A stretch of 64,000 nt of DNA, taken from assembly GCA_022842785.1 (NCBI GenBank), contig JALHOW010000006.1, positions 124,001 to 188,000 on the forward strand, written 5' to 3'. Made by a program: the position numbers and the translations under genes. Origin of the DNA: Hyphomicrobiaceae bacterium. GTDB taxonomy: Bacteria; Pseudomonadota; Alphaproteobacteria; Rhizobiales; Hyphomicrobiaceae. The notes under the pieces were generated by a model that had not been told where the DNA came from, did not search any database, and saw nothing but the letters and a program-made list of their open reading frames with translations. Shown in pieces: positions 47,854-57,203 of the stretch. Within the stretch, counting starts at the first letter, position 1, and the number at the start of each line of letters is the position of its first letter.

Positions 47854-49086
47854 ATGTCCGCCGCACCGACCAAATCCGCCGCTTCCTCCTCCGGTCCCTC
47901 GCCTGCTGTCATGGGCACGTATGGGCGCTATGATGTCGTCTTCGACCGGGGCGAGGGCTCCTGGCTCATCGACACCAAGGGCGAGCGCTACCTCGACTTC
48001 GGCTCCGGCATTGCCGTGAATGCGCTGGGTCACGCCAACCCGAAGCTGACCGCTGCGCTCGCCGAGCAGGCACAGAAGCTCTGGCACACGTCCAACCTGT
48101 ACCGCGTCGCCGGTCAGGAAAAGCTCGCGGAAAAGCTCGTCGCGACGACGTTCGCCGACAAGGTCTTCTTCTGCAATTCGGGCGCAGAGGCCTGCGAGGG
48201 CATTATCAAGCTCGCGCGGCGCTACCAGTTCGTGAGCGGCCACCCCGAGCGCTGGCGCATCATTACGTTCAAGGGCTCGTTCCACGGCCGCACGCTCGGC
48301 ACGATCGCCGCTGCCGGTAACGAGAAGTACCTCGAGGGTTTCGGCGAGCCGACGCCCGGTTTCGACGTGCTCGAGACGGTCAATGATCTCGCGCTCGTCG
48401 AAAAGGCCATCGGGCCGGCGACAGCGGCGATCATGGTCGAGCCCATTCAGGGCGAGGGCGGCATCCGCTCGTGCACGAAAGAGTTCCTGCAGGGGCTCCG
48501 GGCGCTCGCCGACAAGAACGGCCTGCTGCTTATTCTCGACGAAGTGCAGACGGGCGTCGGTCGCACGGGCAAACTGTTCGCCCACGAATCTGCGGACATC
48601 AAGCCGGATGCGATGGCGATCGCCAAGGGCATCGGCGGCGGCTTCCCGATGGGCGCGTTCCTCGCCACCACGGAAGCGGCCAAGGGCATGGTGCCTGGCA
48701 CGCACGGCTCGACCTTCGGCGGCAATCCACTCGCCATGGCCGTCGGCAATGCCGTGCTCGAAGCCGTGCTGGAGCCGGGCTTCCTCGATGACGTGCAGCG
48801 CAAGACGCTGCGCTTCAAACAGCTCCTCGCCGGCCTCAAGGACGAGCATGCCGATCTCGTCGAAGCCATCCGCGGCGAAGGCCTGCTGATCGGCGTCAAG
48901 ATCAAGGACAAGGTTCCGGCTGGCGATGTGGTCAAAGCCTGCCTCGCCGAGCACCTGCTGACGGTCGGCGCCGGCGACAACGTCGTGCGCATGATCCCGC
49001 CGCTCACGACGCCGGACGATGAGCTGGCCGAGGGCGTTGCGCGCCTCTCGCGTGCGCTCTCCGCTGTGAAGAAGCAGGCGAAGTAG
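47854..49086 (+). CDS. argD: Acetylornithine aminotransferase
   Basis: A 410-residue class III PLP aminotransferase. Signatures are [35 protein letters not shown], the [15 protein letters not shown] lysine loop and [16 protein letters not shown]. It takes N-acetylglutamate semialdehyde to N-acetylornithine in arginine synthesis. ATG 47854 is the start; the leader with an Arg-rich peptide and terminator lies 88-205 bases upstream. argF follows after 91 bases and hslO after that, a conserved order in alphaproteobacteria. Confidence 0.96.
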   Translation: MSAAPTKSAASSSGPSPAVMGTYGRYDVVFDRGEGSWLIDTKGERYLDFGSGIAVNALGHANPKLTAALAEQAQKLWHTSNLYRVAGQEKLAEKLVATTFADKVFFCNSGAEACEGIIKLARRYQFVSGHPERWRIITFKGSFHGRTLGTIAAAGNEKYLEGFGEPTPGFDVLETVNDLALVEKAIGPATAAIMVEPIQGEGGIRSCTKEFLQGLRALADKNGLLLILDEVQTGVGRTGKLFAHESADIKPDAMAIAKGIGGGFPMGAFLATTEAAKGMVPGTHGSTFGGNPLAMAVGNAVLEAVLEPGFLDDVQRKTLRFKQLLAGLKDEHADLVEAIRGEGLLIGVKIKDKVPAGDVVKACLAEHLLTVGAGDNVVRMIPPLTTPDDELAEGVARLSRALSAVKKQAK

Positions 49087-49177
49087 AAATCAGCGTCGTC
49101 GGCACTGCTGCACGGCCCTCGGGCGATAGCGGCAGTGCCGATAACCTTTCATCACGACCTCGAACGGCGAGACCGCC

Positions 49178-50128
49178 ATGGATGCCCGTATCGGCTTGAA
49201 GCCGCCCCGCCACTTCCTCGATCTCGATCAGATCGACGCGCGCGTCCTGCGCCGCATCGTCGACATGGCGCACGAGATGAAACGGGCCGGCAAGCGCGTG
49301 CCCAAGCACCTGCGCCCCAAGGACATCGAGGACATGGTCCTCGTGATGGTGTTCGAGAAGCCCTCGACGCGCACGCGCGTGTCGTTCGATGTGGCCATGC
49401 GCCAGCTCGGCGGGCAGACGATCGGCCTCAATCATACGGACACCCAGCTCGGCCGCGGCGAGCCGATCTCGGATACGGCGAAGGTGCTCTCGCGCTACGC
49501 CGATGCGCTCATGGTGCGCGCGAACGCCCACCAGACGCTGGTCGAACTTGCCGAGTACGCCTCCATTCCGGTTATCAACGGCCTTACGGATCTGAGCCAT
49601 CCCTGCCAGATCATCGCCGATATCGTGACCTTCGAGGAAACCCGCGGCGCGATTGGCGGCAAGACAGTCGCCTGGGTCGGTGACGGCAACAACGTCGCCT
49701 CGTCGTGGATGCACGCAGCCGTAAAGTTCGGCTTCAAGCTCCGCGTCGCGACACCGGCACAGCTCAAGCCGGAGCAGGCCGTGATCGATTGGGTGAAAGC
49801 CCAAGGCGCTGCCGACAGCATTCTCCTGACCGACGATCCTGCCGAAGCCGTCAAGGGCGCGGAATGCGTCGTGACTGATACCTGGGTGTCCATGGGCCAG
49901 GATGATGCCCCGCGGCGCAAGCAGCTTCTCGGAGCGTATGCGGTCGACGAGACGCTCATGAAGCGCGCGGCCAAGGACGCTGTCTTCATGCATTGCCTGC
50001 CGGCTTATCGCGGCCACGAAGTTTCGGCAGAGGTGATCGACGGGCCGCAATCGGTCGTATTCGACGAAGCCGAGAACAGGCTCCACGCCCAGAAGGCAAT
50101 TCTCGCCTGGTGCCTCGGCGTCGACTGA
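49178..50128 (+). CDS. argF: Ornithine carbamoyltransferase
   Basis: A 316-residue OTCase. The carbamoyl phosphate loop FEKPSTRTRVSFD, LSHPCQIIAD and the ornithine loop HCLPAYRG are all present, and WVGDGNNVASSWMHAA is typical. It makes citrulline from ornithine and carbamoyl phosphate, the step after ArgD products are deacetylated. It lies between argD and hslO in the same direction and is probably under the upstream attenuator. Confidence 0.97.
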   Translation: MDARIGLKPPRHFLDLDQIDARVLRRIVDMAHEMKRAGKRVPKHLRPKDIEDMVLVMVFEKPSTRTRVSFDVAMRQLGGQTIGLNHTDTQLGRGEPISDTAKVLSRYADALMVRANAHQTLVELAEYASIPVINGLTDLSHPCQIIADIVTFEETRGAIGGKTVAWVGDGNNVASSWMHAAVKFGFKLRVATPAQLKPEQAVIDWVKAQGAADSILLTDDPAEAVKGAECVVTDTWVSMGQDDAPRRKQLLGAYAVDETLMKRAAKDAVFMHCLPAYRGHEVSAEVIDGPQSVVFDEAENRLHAQKAILAWCLGVD

Positions 50129-50145
50129 AGTGGAAGAAGAAAACC

Positions 50146-51135
50146 ATGACGATCAGAGCGGGCCGAACGGATGTCGGCGGGCCGCCGGTGCGCGATGACC
50201 TCGTGCTGCCGTTCGGCACCGTGCGTTCGCGTGTTGCCGGGCGTGTCGTGCGCCTTGGTCACGTCATCGACGAGATCCTTTCGGCGCATGACTATCCCGA
50301 GCCCATCAGCATCATTCTCGGCCAGGCCATTGCGCTTACGTCGTTGCTCGGTCAGCAGCTCCAGGAGGGCGGCCGGCTCATCCTGCAGACCAAGACGGAT
50401 GGTCCTCTCGGCTTCCTCGTCGTGCAGTACGAGGTGCCGGGCAGGTTGCGTGGCTATGCAAGCTTTGACCGTGAGCGCCTGGAGGCGCTTCAGAAGGCGG
50501 GAACGCTCGGCGATGGCGCACTGCTCGGGAATGGCCGTCTCGCCATGACCATCGATCCGGGCGGCGAGCAGGAGAGCCATCAGGGTGTCGTGCCGCTCGA
50601 AGGGCAGAGCCTTGCCGAGGCGGCGATCGCGTACTTCCGCCAATCCGAGCAGCTTCCGACGTTCATACGCCTTACGGCCGTGCGCCACTTCGTCGGGCGC
50701 AGTGGAGACACGCCCTCGCGCTGGCATTGGCGTGCGGGCGGCCTGATCGTGCAGCACGTCCCGGCACTGGGCGGCGAGCAGAAGCCGGAGCTTGCGGGCG
50801 AAGCGCATGATGCGAGCCTCGCGGGTGAGCACGATGACGACTGGAACCGCGTCGAGATCCTCGCGGCGACGGTTGAGGATCACGAACTGATCGATCCGAT
50901 GCTTGCACCGGAGCGTCTGCTCATCCGCCTCTTTCATGAGGAGGGCGTGCGCGTTGCGCCCATCGTGCCACTCGATGCCAAGTGCCGCTGCTCGCGCGAG
51001 CGCATAGGCTCGTTTCTCAACGGTTTTGCGGAGAAGGAGCGCGAGGATCTGCGCGAGGCCGACGGCGCGATCACGGTGAAGTGCGAATTCTGTTCGACCA
51101 GCTACCGCTTCGAGCGGGATGACGCGATGGGTTGA
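50146..51135 (+). CDS. hslO: Redox-regulated chaperone Hsp33
   Basis: A 329-residue Hsp33. The zinc redox switch is C-terminal: CRC near residue 282 and CEFC near 311 (CxC ... CxxC). It binds unfolded proteins under oxidative stress when the cysteines form disulfides. ATG 50146 starts 17 bases after the argF stop. Its pairing with argF is a known gene order in alphaproteobacteria, which may mean it follows arginine control. The residue insertion GEAHDASLAGEHDD in the middle is acidic. Confidence 0.95.
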   Translation: MTIRAGRTDVGGPPVRDDLVLPFGTVRSRVAGRVVRLGHVIDEILSAHDYPEPISIILGQAIALTSLLGQQLQEGGRLILQTKTDGPLGFLVVQYEVPGRLRGYASFDRERLEALQKAGTLGDGALLGNGRLAMTIDPGGEQESHQGVVPLEGQSLAEAAIAYFRQSEQLPTFIRLTAVRHFVGRSGDTPSRWHWRAGGLIVQHVPALGGEQKPELAGEAHDASLAGEHDDDWNRVEILAATVEDHELIDPMLAPERLLIRLFHEEGVRVAPIVPLDAKCRCSRERIGSFLNGFAEKEREDLREADGAITVKCEFCSTSYRFERDDAMG

Positions 51136-51160
51136 TGCCCGCGTAGTTCAAGGCGATATC

Positions 51161-51478
51161 GTGCAAGAATTGCTCGAATTTCTGGCGTACATCGGCGCTC
51201 TGAGTGTGAGCGCCCTGTACTCGCCACTGACCTGGCTCTATCTCGCGACGCTGTTTGTCGTACTCACGCGCCATCCGCGCTGGTATGTGCCGCTGCTTCT
51301 GGCCGCCGCTTTCACGGCGGTCGGCGTGGCAACGACATATCCGTCGTGGCTCGCCATCGGCGGCAGCGATCTGGCTTATCGATCCACCGTACTTGTCGGA
51401 TTGGCGAACCTTGTGCTCGGCTACATCGCCGCGATGATCCCGCCGCTCTTGAAGGTACTGAAGCGCAGCTCCGACTAA
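51161..51478 (+). CDS. Small membrane protein of unknown function
   Basis: About 105 residues with three hydrophobic segments ([29 protein letters not shown] with [13 protein letters not shown], and [20 protein letters not shown]). GTG 51161 has AAGG 7 bases upstream and starts after the hslO stop; an ATG at 51119 would overlap hslO. I do not recognise a family. It ends overlapping the convergent hemF by 4 bases. Confidence 0.6.
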   Translation: MQELLEFLAYIGALSVSALYSPLTWLYLATLFVVLTRHPRWYVPLLLAAAFTAVGVATTYPSWLAIGGSDLAYRSTVLVGLANLVLGYIAAMIPPLLKVLKRSSD

Positions 51479-52386
51479 GGCCACTTTACCAGGGGCGGCA
51501 TGGACGAGAGGATCGAATCCACGTTGCCGCCGGTCTTGAGACCGAACACCGTGCCGCGGTCGTGCAGTAGGTTGAACTCGACGTAACGTCCGCGCCGCAC
51601 AAGCTGCTCGTCACGCTCGGCATCGCTCCACTTCTTGGTGAAGTTACGTCGGACGAGCTCGGGATAGATGCGCTTGAATGTCCGCCCCACATCCTGCGTG
51701 AAGACGAATGCGGCATCCCATCCGCCTGCGGCCTCGTCCGGCGTGATGTAGTCGTAGAAGATGCCGCCGACACCGCGTGGTTCTTTGCGGTGGGGCAAGT
51801 AGAAGTACTCGTCGCACCAAGCCTTGAGGCGAGGGTAGTCCACGATCTTATGGGCCGCGCAGGCCTCCTGCATGGCCGCATGGAAGGCGTGCGTATCGGG
51901 GTCCTCCTGCGTGCGGCGCGTACCGAGGACAGGCGTCAGGTCCGCGCCGCCGCCGAACCACCATTTCGACGTGACGACGAAACGGGTGTTCATGTGCACG
52001 GCCGGCACGTGTGGGTTCTGCGGGTGTGCAATGAGCGAGATGCCGGAGGCCCAGAAACGGGGATCCTCTGCGGCGCCCGGAATCTGGTTGCGGAACTCGG
52101 GCGCGAACTCGCCGTGAACGGTCGACGTGTGCACGCCGACCTTCTCGAAAACCCGCCCGCGCATGAGGCTCATGAGGCCGCCGCCGCCGTCAGCGCCTGC
52201 GTGGTCCGTGCGCCGCCACTGCTGGCGCGCGAAGCGGCCGGCGGGGCGGTCCGCGAGCTGCGCCGTGGCCGGCAGTTCATCTTCGACCTGTTCAAAAGTG
52301 GCGCAGATTTCGTCGCGAAGCTCCTCGAACCAAGCACGCGCAGTGGCCTTGCGATGGTGCAATTCATCAGGAGCCATGCTAATCAC
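51475..52386 (-). CDS. hemF: Oxygen-dependent coproporphyrinogen III oxidase
   Basis: A 303-residue HemF. The stretches [58 protein letters not shown] and [18 protein letters not shown] are family hallmarks, with conserved His and Asp in the active region. It converts coproporphyrinogen III to protoporphyrinogen IX with oxygen in heme synthesis. It is convergent with the small membrane protein and divergent from the ABC exporter; an FNR/FixK-like box lies in the shared upstream region. Confidence 0.97.
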   Translation of the reverse strand: MISMAPDELHHRKATARAWFEELRDEICATFEQVEDELPATAQLADRPAGRFARQQWRRTDHAGADGGGGLMSLMRGRVFEKVGVHTSTVHGEFAPEFRNQIPGAAEDPRFWASGISLIAHPQNPHVPAVHMNTRFVVTSKWWFGGGADLTPVLGTRRTQEDPDTHAFHAAMQEACAAHKIVDYPRLKAWCDEYFYLPHRKEPRGVGGIFYDYITPDEAAGGWDAAFVFTQDVGRTFKRIYPELVRRNFTKKWSDAERDEQLVRRGRYVEFNLLHDRGTVFGLKTGGNVDSILSSMPPLVKWP

Positions 52387-52722
52387 TCGCTCAGTTCGGC
52401 GCGAACGCCGTTTCCTCCGGACCGACTTGCCGGCGTTTCTTGCTTGGACATGATATCGTCACGACTGGCACGTAATGAGCCCGCCCGCGCCGCAGTCGAT
52501 CCCCCGGGGCCAACCCTTGGTCTGGGCCGCATTTTCAGCCGTATCTTTGATACGTCAAGGGAGCCGGTCGTCACATTGACCGGGATCAATCCCGACGCGT
52601 CGGGCCCGACAAGCCGAGGGAACGCCGCAAGGCGTGAGGAATTCAGTCCGTGGACCCGTAGTTGACGCCTCAGGTGTCCGGGAACGCGTGCGGCCGGTGG
52701 ACCGCTGAAAGAACGTAGAGCA
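52387..52722. promoter_or_regulatory. Divergent promoter region with FNR/FixK-like box at 52576-52589
   Basis: This 336-base gap separates hemF and the ABC exporter. TTGAC-CGGG-ATCAA at 52576-52589 differs by one base from the FNR/FixK consensus TTGAT-N4-ATCAA. It lies 190 bases from the hemF start and 134 from the exporter start. No gene is supported within the gap. Confidence 0.55.
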
Positions 52723-54570
52723 ATGCGCATGTACCGCTGGTTCGAGACTCGCATCGATGCCTTTCCCGAGCAGGCGCCCGAGCGCCCGCCGGTGACGCTT
52801 GTCGCGTTCTATCGCTATTTCATCCTGCCGGCGTGGCCCGCTTTTGCCGTGCTGCTCGTCGTCGGCTTCATCGGCTCGGTCATCGAAGTTTCGCTGATGG
52901 CGTTCATCGGCAGCATCGTCGATCTGATGCGCGCGTCGCAGACGCCGCAGACCTTCCTGTCCGATCATGCGACATGGCTGTTGTTCATGGGCTTCGTCGC
53001 GCTTATCGCGCGCCCCATCATCTCGACGCTGCATGATCTGATCAAGAATCAGGTCATCGCCGGGCCGGTGACGACGCGCGTGCGCTGGCTGACGCACCGT
53101 TATGTGCTGCGCCAGAGCCTGTCATTCTATCAGAACGACTTTGCGGGCCGCGTCGCCAACAAGATCATGCAGACCGCGCCGGCGCTGCGCGAATCCGTCG
53201 TGCAGTTGATCGATGCCATCTGGTACGCGGGCATCCAGTGGGTCGGTGCGGTCGTGCTTTTCGCGGCTGCAGACTGGCGCCTGCTCCTCCCGCTCGTTGC
53301 GTGGCTCGCTGCCTACATCGTCGCCATGATCTACTTCGTGCCGAAGATCCGCGATCGCTCGACGGCGGCGGCCGAGGCGCGATCCATGCTCACGGGGCGC
53401 ATCGTCGACAGCTACACGAACATTCTGACGGTCAAGCTCTTCGCCCACGCCGACCGCGAGGATTCCTACGCCAAGGCGGCGATCGAAGAGCAGATGACGA
53501 AGTGGCAGGCTTCACTGCGTCTGCTGACGAGTATGGAATTCACGCTCTACACGCTGAACGGATTCCTGATCGTCAGCGCGAGCGGGCTCGCCATTTGGCT
53601 GTGGAGCCTCGGCGCGGTCTCGATCGGCGCGATCGCTGTTGTGACGGGCTTGGTCATCCGCATTGTCGCGATGTCGGGCTGGGTGCTGTTCACCGTGGCC
53701 GGCATCTTCGAGAACATCGGCGTCGTGCAGGAGGGTCTCGAGACCATCTCGCGCGATCAGGAAGTCGTCGATGCACCCGACGCGAAGCCGCTTGTCGTCA
53801 AGCGCGGTGAGATCCGTTTTGACCACATCGGCTTCCACTACGGTCGCAAGGGAGGGATCATCGACGATCTCTCACTGACGGTGGCGCCCGGTGAAAAGGT
53901 GGGGCTCGTCGGCCGCTCGGGCGCGGGCAAATCGACGCTCGTCAATCTGCTGCTGCGCTTCTACGACCTCGAGCGCGGGCGCATTCTGGTCGATGGACAG
54001 GACATTGCGCACGTCACGCAGGACAGCCTGCGCGCCAACATCGGCATGGTGACGCAGGACACTTCGCTGCTGCATCGCTCCGTGCTCGATAACATTCTCT
54101 ATGGGCGGCCCGATGCCGGTCGTGAGGCTGCGATGGCGGCTGCGCGCATGGCGGCTGCGCACGAGTTCATTCCGCAGCTCAGGGATCTGCGCGGGCGCGC
54201 CGGCTACGACGCGCATGTCGGCGAGCGCGGCGTGAAGCTTTCTGGCGGCCAGCGCCAGCGGGTCGCGATCGCGCGCGTGCTCCTGAAGAATGCGCCGATC
54301 CTGATTCTCGACGAGGCGACGAGTGCGCTCGACAGCGAGGTCGAGGCGGCGATCCAGGAGCAGCTCAACAACCTCATGCAGGGCAAGACCGTGATCGCGA
54401 TCGCGCACCGGCTCTCCACGATCGCGGCCATGGACCGGCTGGTCATCATGGACGAGGGGCGGATCGTCGAGGAAGGGCCGCATCAGGTTCTGCTCGAACG
54501 CGGCGGGCTCTATGCGGAACTGTGGGCGCGCCAGTCCGGTGGGTTCCTCGCCAAGGAAGCGGCGGAGTAG
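52723..54570 (+). CDS. ABC exporter, fused membrane and ATPase domains
   Basis: A 615-residue half-transporter: six membrane segments (about residues 28-330) followed by an ATPase domain with Walker A GRSGAGKST, Q-loop MVTQDTSLLHRS, signature [14 protein letters not shown], Walker B ILILDEATSALDSE and H-loop IAHRLSTIAAMD. This type exports lipids, drugs or peptides as a homodimer. The N-terminus before the first segment has a Pro-rich stretch. It is alone, so the substrate is unknown. A palindromic element follows its stop by about 140 bases. Confidence 0.92.
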   Translation: MRMYRWFETRIDAFPEQAPERPPVTLVAFYRYFILPAWPAFAVLLVVGFIGSVIEVSLMAFIGSIVDLMRASQTPQTFLSDHATWLLFMGFVALIARPIISTLHDLIKNQVIAGPVTTRVRWLTHRYVLRQSLSFYQNDFAGRVANKIMQTAPALRESVVQLIDAIWYAGIQWVGAVVLFAAADWRLLLPLVAWLAAYIVAMIYFVPKIRDRSTAAAEARSMLTGRIVDSYTNILTVKLFAHADREDSYAKAAIEEQMTKWQASLRLLTSMEFTLYTLNGFLIVSASGLAIWLWSLGAVSIGAIAVVTGLVIRIVAMSGWVLFTVAGIFENIGVVQEGLETISRDQEVVDAPDAKPLVVKRGEIRFDHIGFHYGRKGGIIDDLSLTVAPGEKVGLVGRSGAGKSTLVNLLLRFYDLERGRILVDGQDIAHVTQDSLRANIGMVTQDTSLLHRSVLDNILYGRPDAGREAAMAAARMAAAHEFIPQLRDLRGRAGYDAHVGERGVKLSGGQRQRVAIARVLLKNAPILILDEATSALDSEVEAAIQEQLNNLMQGKTVIAIAHRLSTIAAMDRLVIMDEGRIVEEGPHQVLLERGGLYAELWARQSGGFLAKEAAE

Positions 54571-54713
54571 CGTCGCTTCGCGCCTTCGGCGCGAGCGAGA
54601 TCGTGCGGCGCGGTGCGGCCACGCGCGGCCTCACGTGGCACTTCGCACGTCCTCCCGTCGTCGATCTCGAATTCGAGACGGACTGCCGCGGTATCGCGGT
54701 TGAGCGGGTGGTC

Positions 54714-54860
54714 TAAGTCAATAAAAGACGGGGGTTCGGGGGTGTCCCCCGATTGGGGCGTGGGGCGAAAGCCCCACTCGCGCCTTTGGCGCGACGAGGG
54801 CCAGCCCTCGCGCTCCCGCCGGGAGGGACACCCTCCCGGACCCACCCGCCTTTTTGACTT
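54714..54860. repeat. GC-rich palindromic element (copy B) with terminal inverted repeats
   Basis: The ends AAGTCAATAAAAGACGGGGG and CACCCGCCTTTTTGACTT are imperfect inverted repeats. Inside are hairpins built on GGGGGTGTCCCCC, GGGGC/GCCCC, CGCGCC/GGCGCG, GAGGG/CCCTC and CCGGGAGGG/CCCTCCCGG. The part at 54722-54800 matches the reverse complement of the element at 16421-16555. The TetR stop lies inside its right end. The rest of the gap from 54571 shows a further CGCGCC/GGCGCG hairpin at about 54579-54595. Confidence 0.75.
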
Positions 54861-55545
54861 ACACCCCTGGTGGGGGCGTTGCGGCGGGAGCTTCAGGCGG
54901 CGGTGGCGATGGCGGTGGCGGCGTACTGCGGCGTCCGAAGATGCTCGGCAGAACGGCCGTCACGAGGCGGTGGGCGCCCGTGCAGACTTCATCCATGCGA
55001 TTGAGTGCGCTCTCGCCGCGTCGCAGGCGGCGATCGAGGGCAGCCATGGTGCGCGAAAAACCCGGATCCTCGTCGTCGAGCCATGTGCGGAAGACGCTCG
55101 CATAGACGGTCGCGAGGCCGGCGGTGCGTGCGACGCCGACGGGGCCGTCCGTGTTGACGCCCGCGGCGGCGAGCATCCAGTGCTGCGCATTCATGACGGC
55201 GCGGAGGTGGCCGATATCGGCGAACCCGCTGCCGGCGATCGACTTGAGCGCCACGCGATAGGGGCCGAGCGCATCGAAGCGGCTCATGATGACTTCGAAC
55301 AGCGCATCGCGCGTGCTCTGCTCGGGTGAGCGGCGCGGCGCGCGGCGCAGCATCTCGTCATCGACGAGACCGCTGAAGGCAACCAGCATCTCCGCTTTGC
55401 TGTCGAACGAGGTCTTGAGCTCGACGAGCGAGATCCCGGCTTTGTCCGCGATATCGGCGAGCGAAACCTCACGCCACGGCCGTTCGGCTGCGAGCGCAAG
55501 TGCTGCGGCGAGGATGCGGCCCTTGGGCGTGGTCGTGTCGATCAT
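54859..55545 (-). CDS. TetR-family-like regulator with Pro-rich C-terminus
   Basis: A 228-residue protein with a TetR-type N-terminal helix-turn-helix (about residues 8-52: ILAAALALAAERPWREVSLADIADKAGI) and a helical ligand domain. The C-terminal 25 residues are nearly all Pro, Ser and Ala, overlapping the palindromic element that encodes the end. Met at 55545 is chosen; the frame goes back to 55605. It is divergent in style from its neighbours and has no clear target; proC lies upstream on the same strand. Confidence 0.82.
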   Translation of the reverse strand: MIDTTTPKGRILAAALALAAERPWREVSLADIADKAGISLVELKTSFDSKAEMLVAFSGLVDDEMLRRAPRRSPEQSTRDALFEVIMSRFDALGPYRVALKSIAGSGFADIGHLRAVMNAQHWMLAAAGVNTDGPVGVARTAGLATVYASVFRTWLDDEDPGFSRTMAALDRRLRRGESALNRMDEVCTGAHRLVTAVLPSIFGRRSTPPPPSPPPPEAPAATPPPGV

Positions 55546-55615
55546 CAAGCACCTCGCAAAAAGTACGTCCTGCAATAGAGATAGGTTGTCGCGGCTCGCG
55601 CGCAAGGCGTCCGGG

Positions 55616-56437
55616 CTATTGCGCCAGCTCGCGCGAGCGCTTCGTTGCGGCGGTGACGGCGGCCGTCATCAAGGGTTCGAGGCCATCCTTGGCCATGAGC
55701 ACCTGTAGAGCGGCATAGGTCGTGCCATTCGGCGAGGTTACGTTCTGGCGGAGCGTCGCTGCATCGAGGGGAGATTGGTGCAGCAGTTCGCCGGCGCCGG
55801 TGACGGTCGCGCGGGCAAGCTGCATGGCGAGCTCGGGCTTGAGCCCGACGGCGACGCCAGCCGCGGCCAACGCCTCGACCATATGGAAAACGTACGCCGG
55901 TCCAGAGCCCGAAACGGCCGTCACGGGATCGATCAGGGCCTCATCGTCCACCCAGGCAACTTCGCCGATCGCGGACAGAAGTTCTGTCACGGACTGCTTG
56001 TGTTGCTCGGTCACATGCGCGTTGGCGGCAGCGACCGTGATGCCGCGTCCGACGGCCGCTGGCGTATTCGGGATCGAGCGCACGACGGCCGCGCCGGTGC
56101 TGAGAAATTTCTCGAAGCTCGCGATGGTCCGCCCGGCCGCGATCGAAAGAACCACGGTCGAGGGGCCGGCCAGCTTGGCGAGGGGCGCAAACACCTGGTC
56201 CATGACCTGCGGTTTCACGGCCATGAGCAGCACGGAAGGCGGCTTCGGCAGGCTATCGATGTTCTGGACGGAGCGGATGCCATTCTTGGCCAAAAGCTCG
56301 GCAGTGGCGGCCGGCGGACCGGGATCCTGCACAATGATGTCCGCTGGCGCGAGGCCGCGCTGCAGCCAGCCCGCGAGCATGGCGCCGCCCATATTGCCGG
56401 CGCCGGCGAGAACGAGGGGGCCATCGAGGCGTATCAT
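55616..56437 (-). CDS. proC: Pyrroline-5-carboxylate reductase
   Basis: A 273-residue P5C reductase. The NADP loop is VLAGAGNMGGAMLAGWL near the start; AVKPQVMDQV, VVRSIPNTPAAVGRGIT and AVSGSGPAYVFHMVEAL (active region) follow, and SPLDAATLRQNVTSPNGTTYAAL is the C-terminal signature. It makes proline from pyrroline-5-carboxylate. It lies between the TetR gene and a methyltransferase gene, all in the same direction. Confidence 0.97.
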   Translation of the reverse strand: MIRLDGPLVLAGAGNMGGAMLAGWLQRGLAPADIIVQDPGPPAATAELLAKNGIRSVQNIDSLPKPPSVLLMAVKPQVMDQVFAPLAKLAGPSTVVLSIAAGRTIASFEKFLSTGAAVVRSIPNTPAAVGRGITVAAANAHVTEQHKQSVTELLSAIGEVAWVDDEALIDPVTAVSGSGPAYVFHMVEALAAAGVAVGLKPELAMQLARATVTGAGELLHQSPLDAATLRQNVTSPNGTTYAALQVLMAKDGLEPLMTAAVTAATKRSRELAQ

Positions 56438-56508
56438 GCCGTTCTTCCCTGCATTTCATGTTGGTGCAGGCAATCATAGTCGACGCCGCCGCCAAGGCGA
56501 GCGCTTCC

Positions 56509-57096
56509 TCAACCTGCGAAGGAGGCCGGTGGCGCTGCAACCCAGGAGTGGGCCGGGCCGACAGCGGCAATGCGCTGGACGATGCGCGGGCGGGAGGCTT
56601 CTTCACGAACTTGCTCGAAGGCCATCACGGCGAGCCCGGCTGCAATGGCCGCATCTGCCAGCTCATTGGGGCGCAGGAGAAAATCCGGGTTGGATGGGCG
56701 GCCGCCGAGCTTCTCGTGCCCCCTCGCGAAGGTTTCGTAGATCAGCAACCCATTCGGCGCGACTGCCGTGCATATGTCGGCCAGGAGCGGCCGCCAGAGG
56801 TAGTTCGTGACGATCACGGCGCCGAACTGCCGGCCAGCCAGCGGAAAGGGCGCGCCGACCTCCAGATCGGCCTCGATGGCCTCCACTCCCGGCCGCCCCG
56901 CGAGGTCGCCGAGCCGCGAAATGTCCCGGTCGATCGCGGTAACGGCGAGCCCGCGGTGAAGCGCCAGCCGCACATGCCGTCCGCTCCCGCATGCGACGTC
57001 CAGTACCCTGCCTCCGACCGGCGTGCCGGAAAGGAAATGCGCCACCCAAGGCGAGGGCGGGGCGTCTAGGGGGCGTTCCGGCTGGGTTATGGCCAT
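56509..57096 (-). CDS. Class I SAM-dependent methyltransferase (TehB-like)
   Basis: A 195-residue methyltransferase with the SAM loop [19 protein letters not shown] and acidic AIDRDISRL. Motif IV-like [16 protein letters not shown] and [27 protein letters not shown]-type C-terminal residues match the TehB/YodH-like branch. Start at 57096 (MAITQP) is used; the longer frame to 57222 is not homologous. It is divergent from dapF with about 107 bases between starts. The substrate is unknown. Confidence 0.83.
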   Translation of the reverse strand: MAITQPERPLDAPPSPWVAHFLSGTPVGGRVLDVACGSGRHVRLALHRGLAVTAIDRDISRLGDLAGRPGVEAIEADLEVGAPFPLAGRQFGAVIVTNYLWRPLLADICTAVAPNGLLIYETFARGHEKLGGRPSNPDFLLRPNELADAAIAAGLAVMAFEQVREEASRPRIVQRIAAVGPAHSWVAAPPASFAG

Positions 57097-57203
57097 TGTC
57101 TCTGGGGGCGAGAGTTCTGAACGGCGTGGAAAGTAGGCCCGGCAGCCCCGTCCGCACCGGCAAACAGATTGTGCCGGAACTGCAATTTCCCATATATGGG
57201 CGC

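Noticed and set aside
47848-48954. 368-codon minus-strand open frame
   Set aside because: It is antisense to argD; the composition is that of a reverse-complement shadow.
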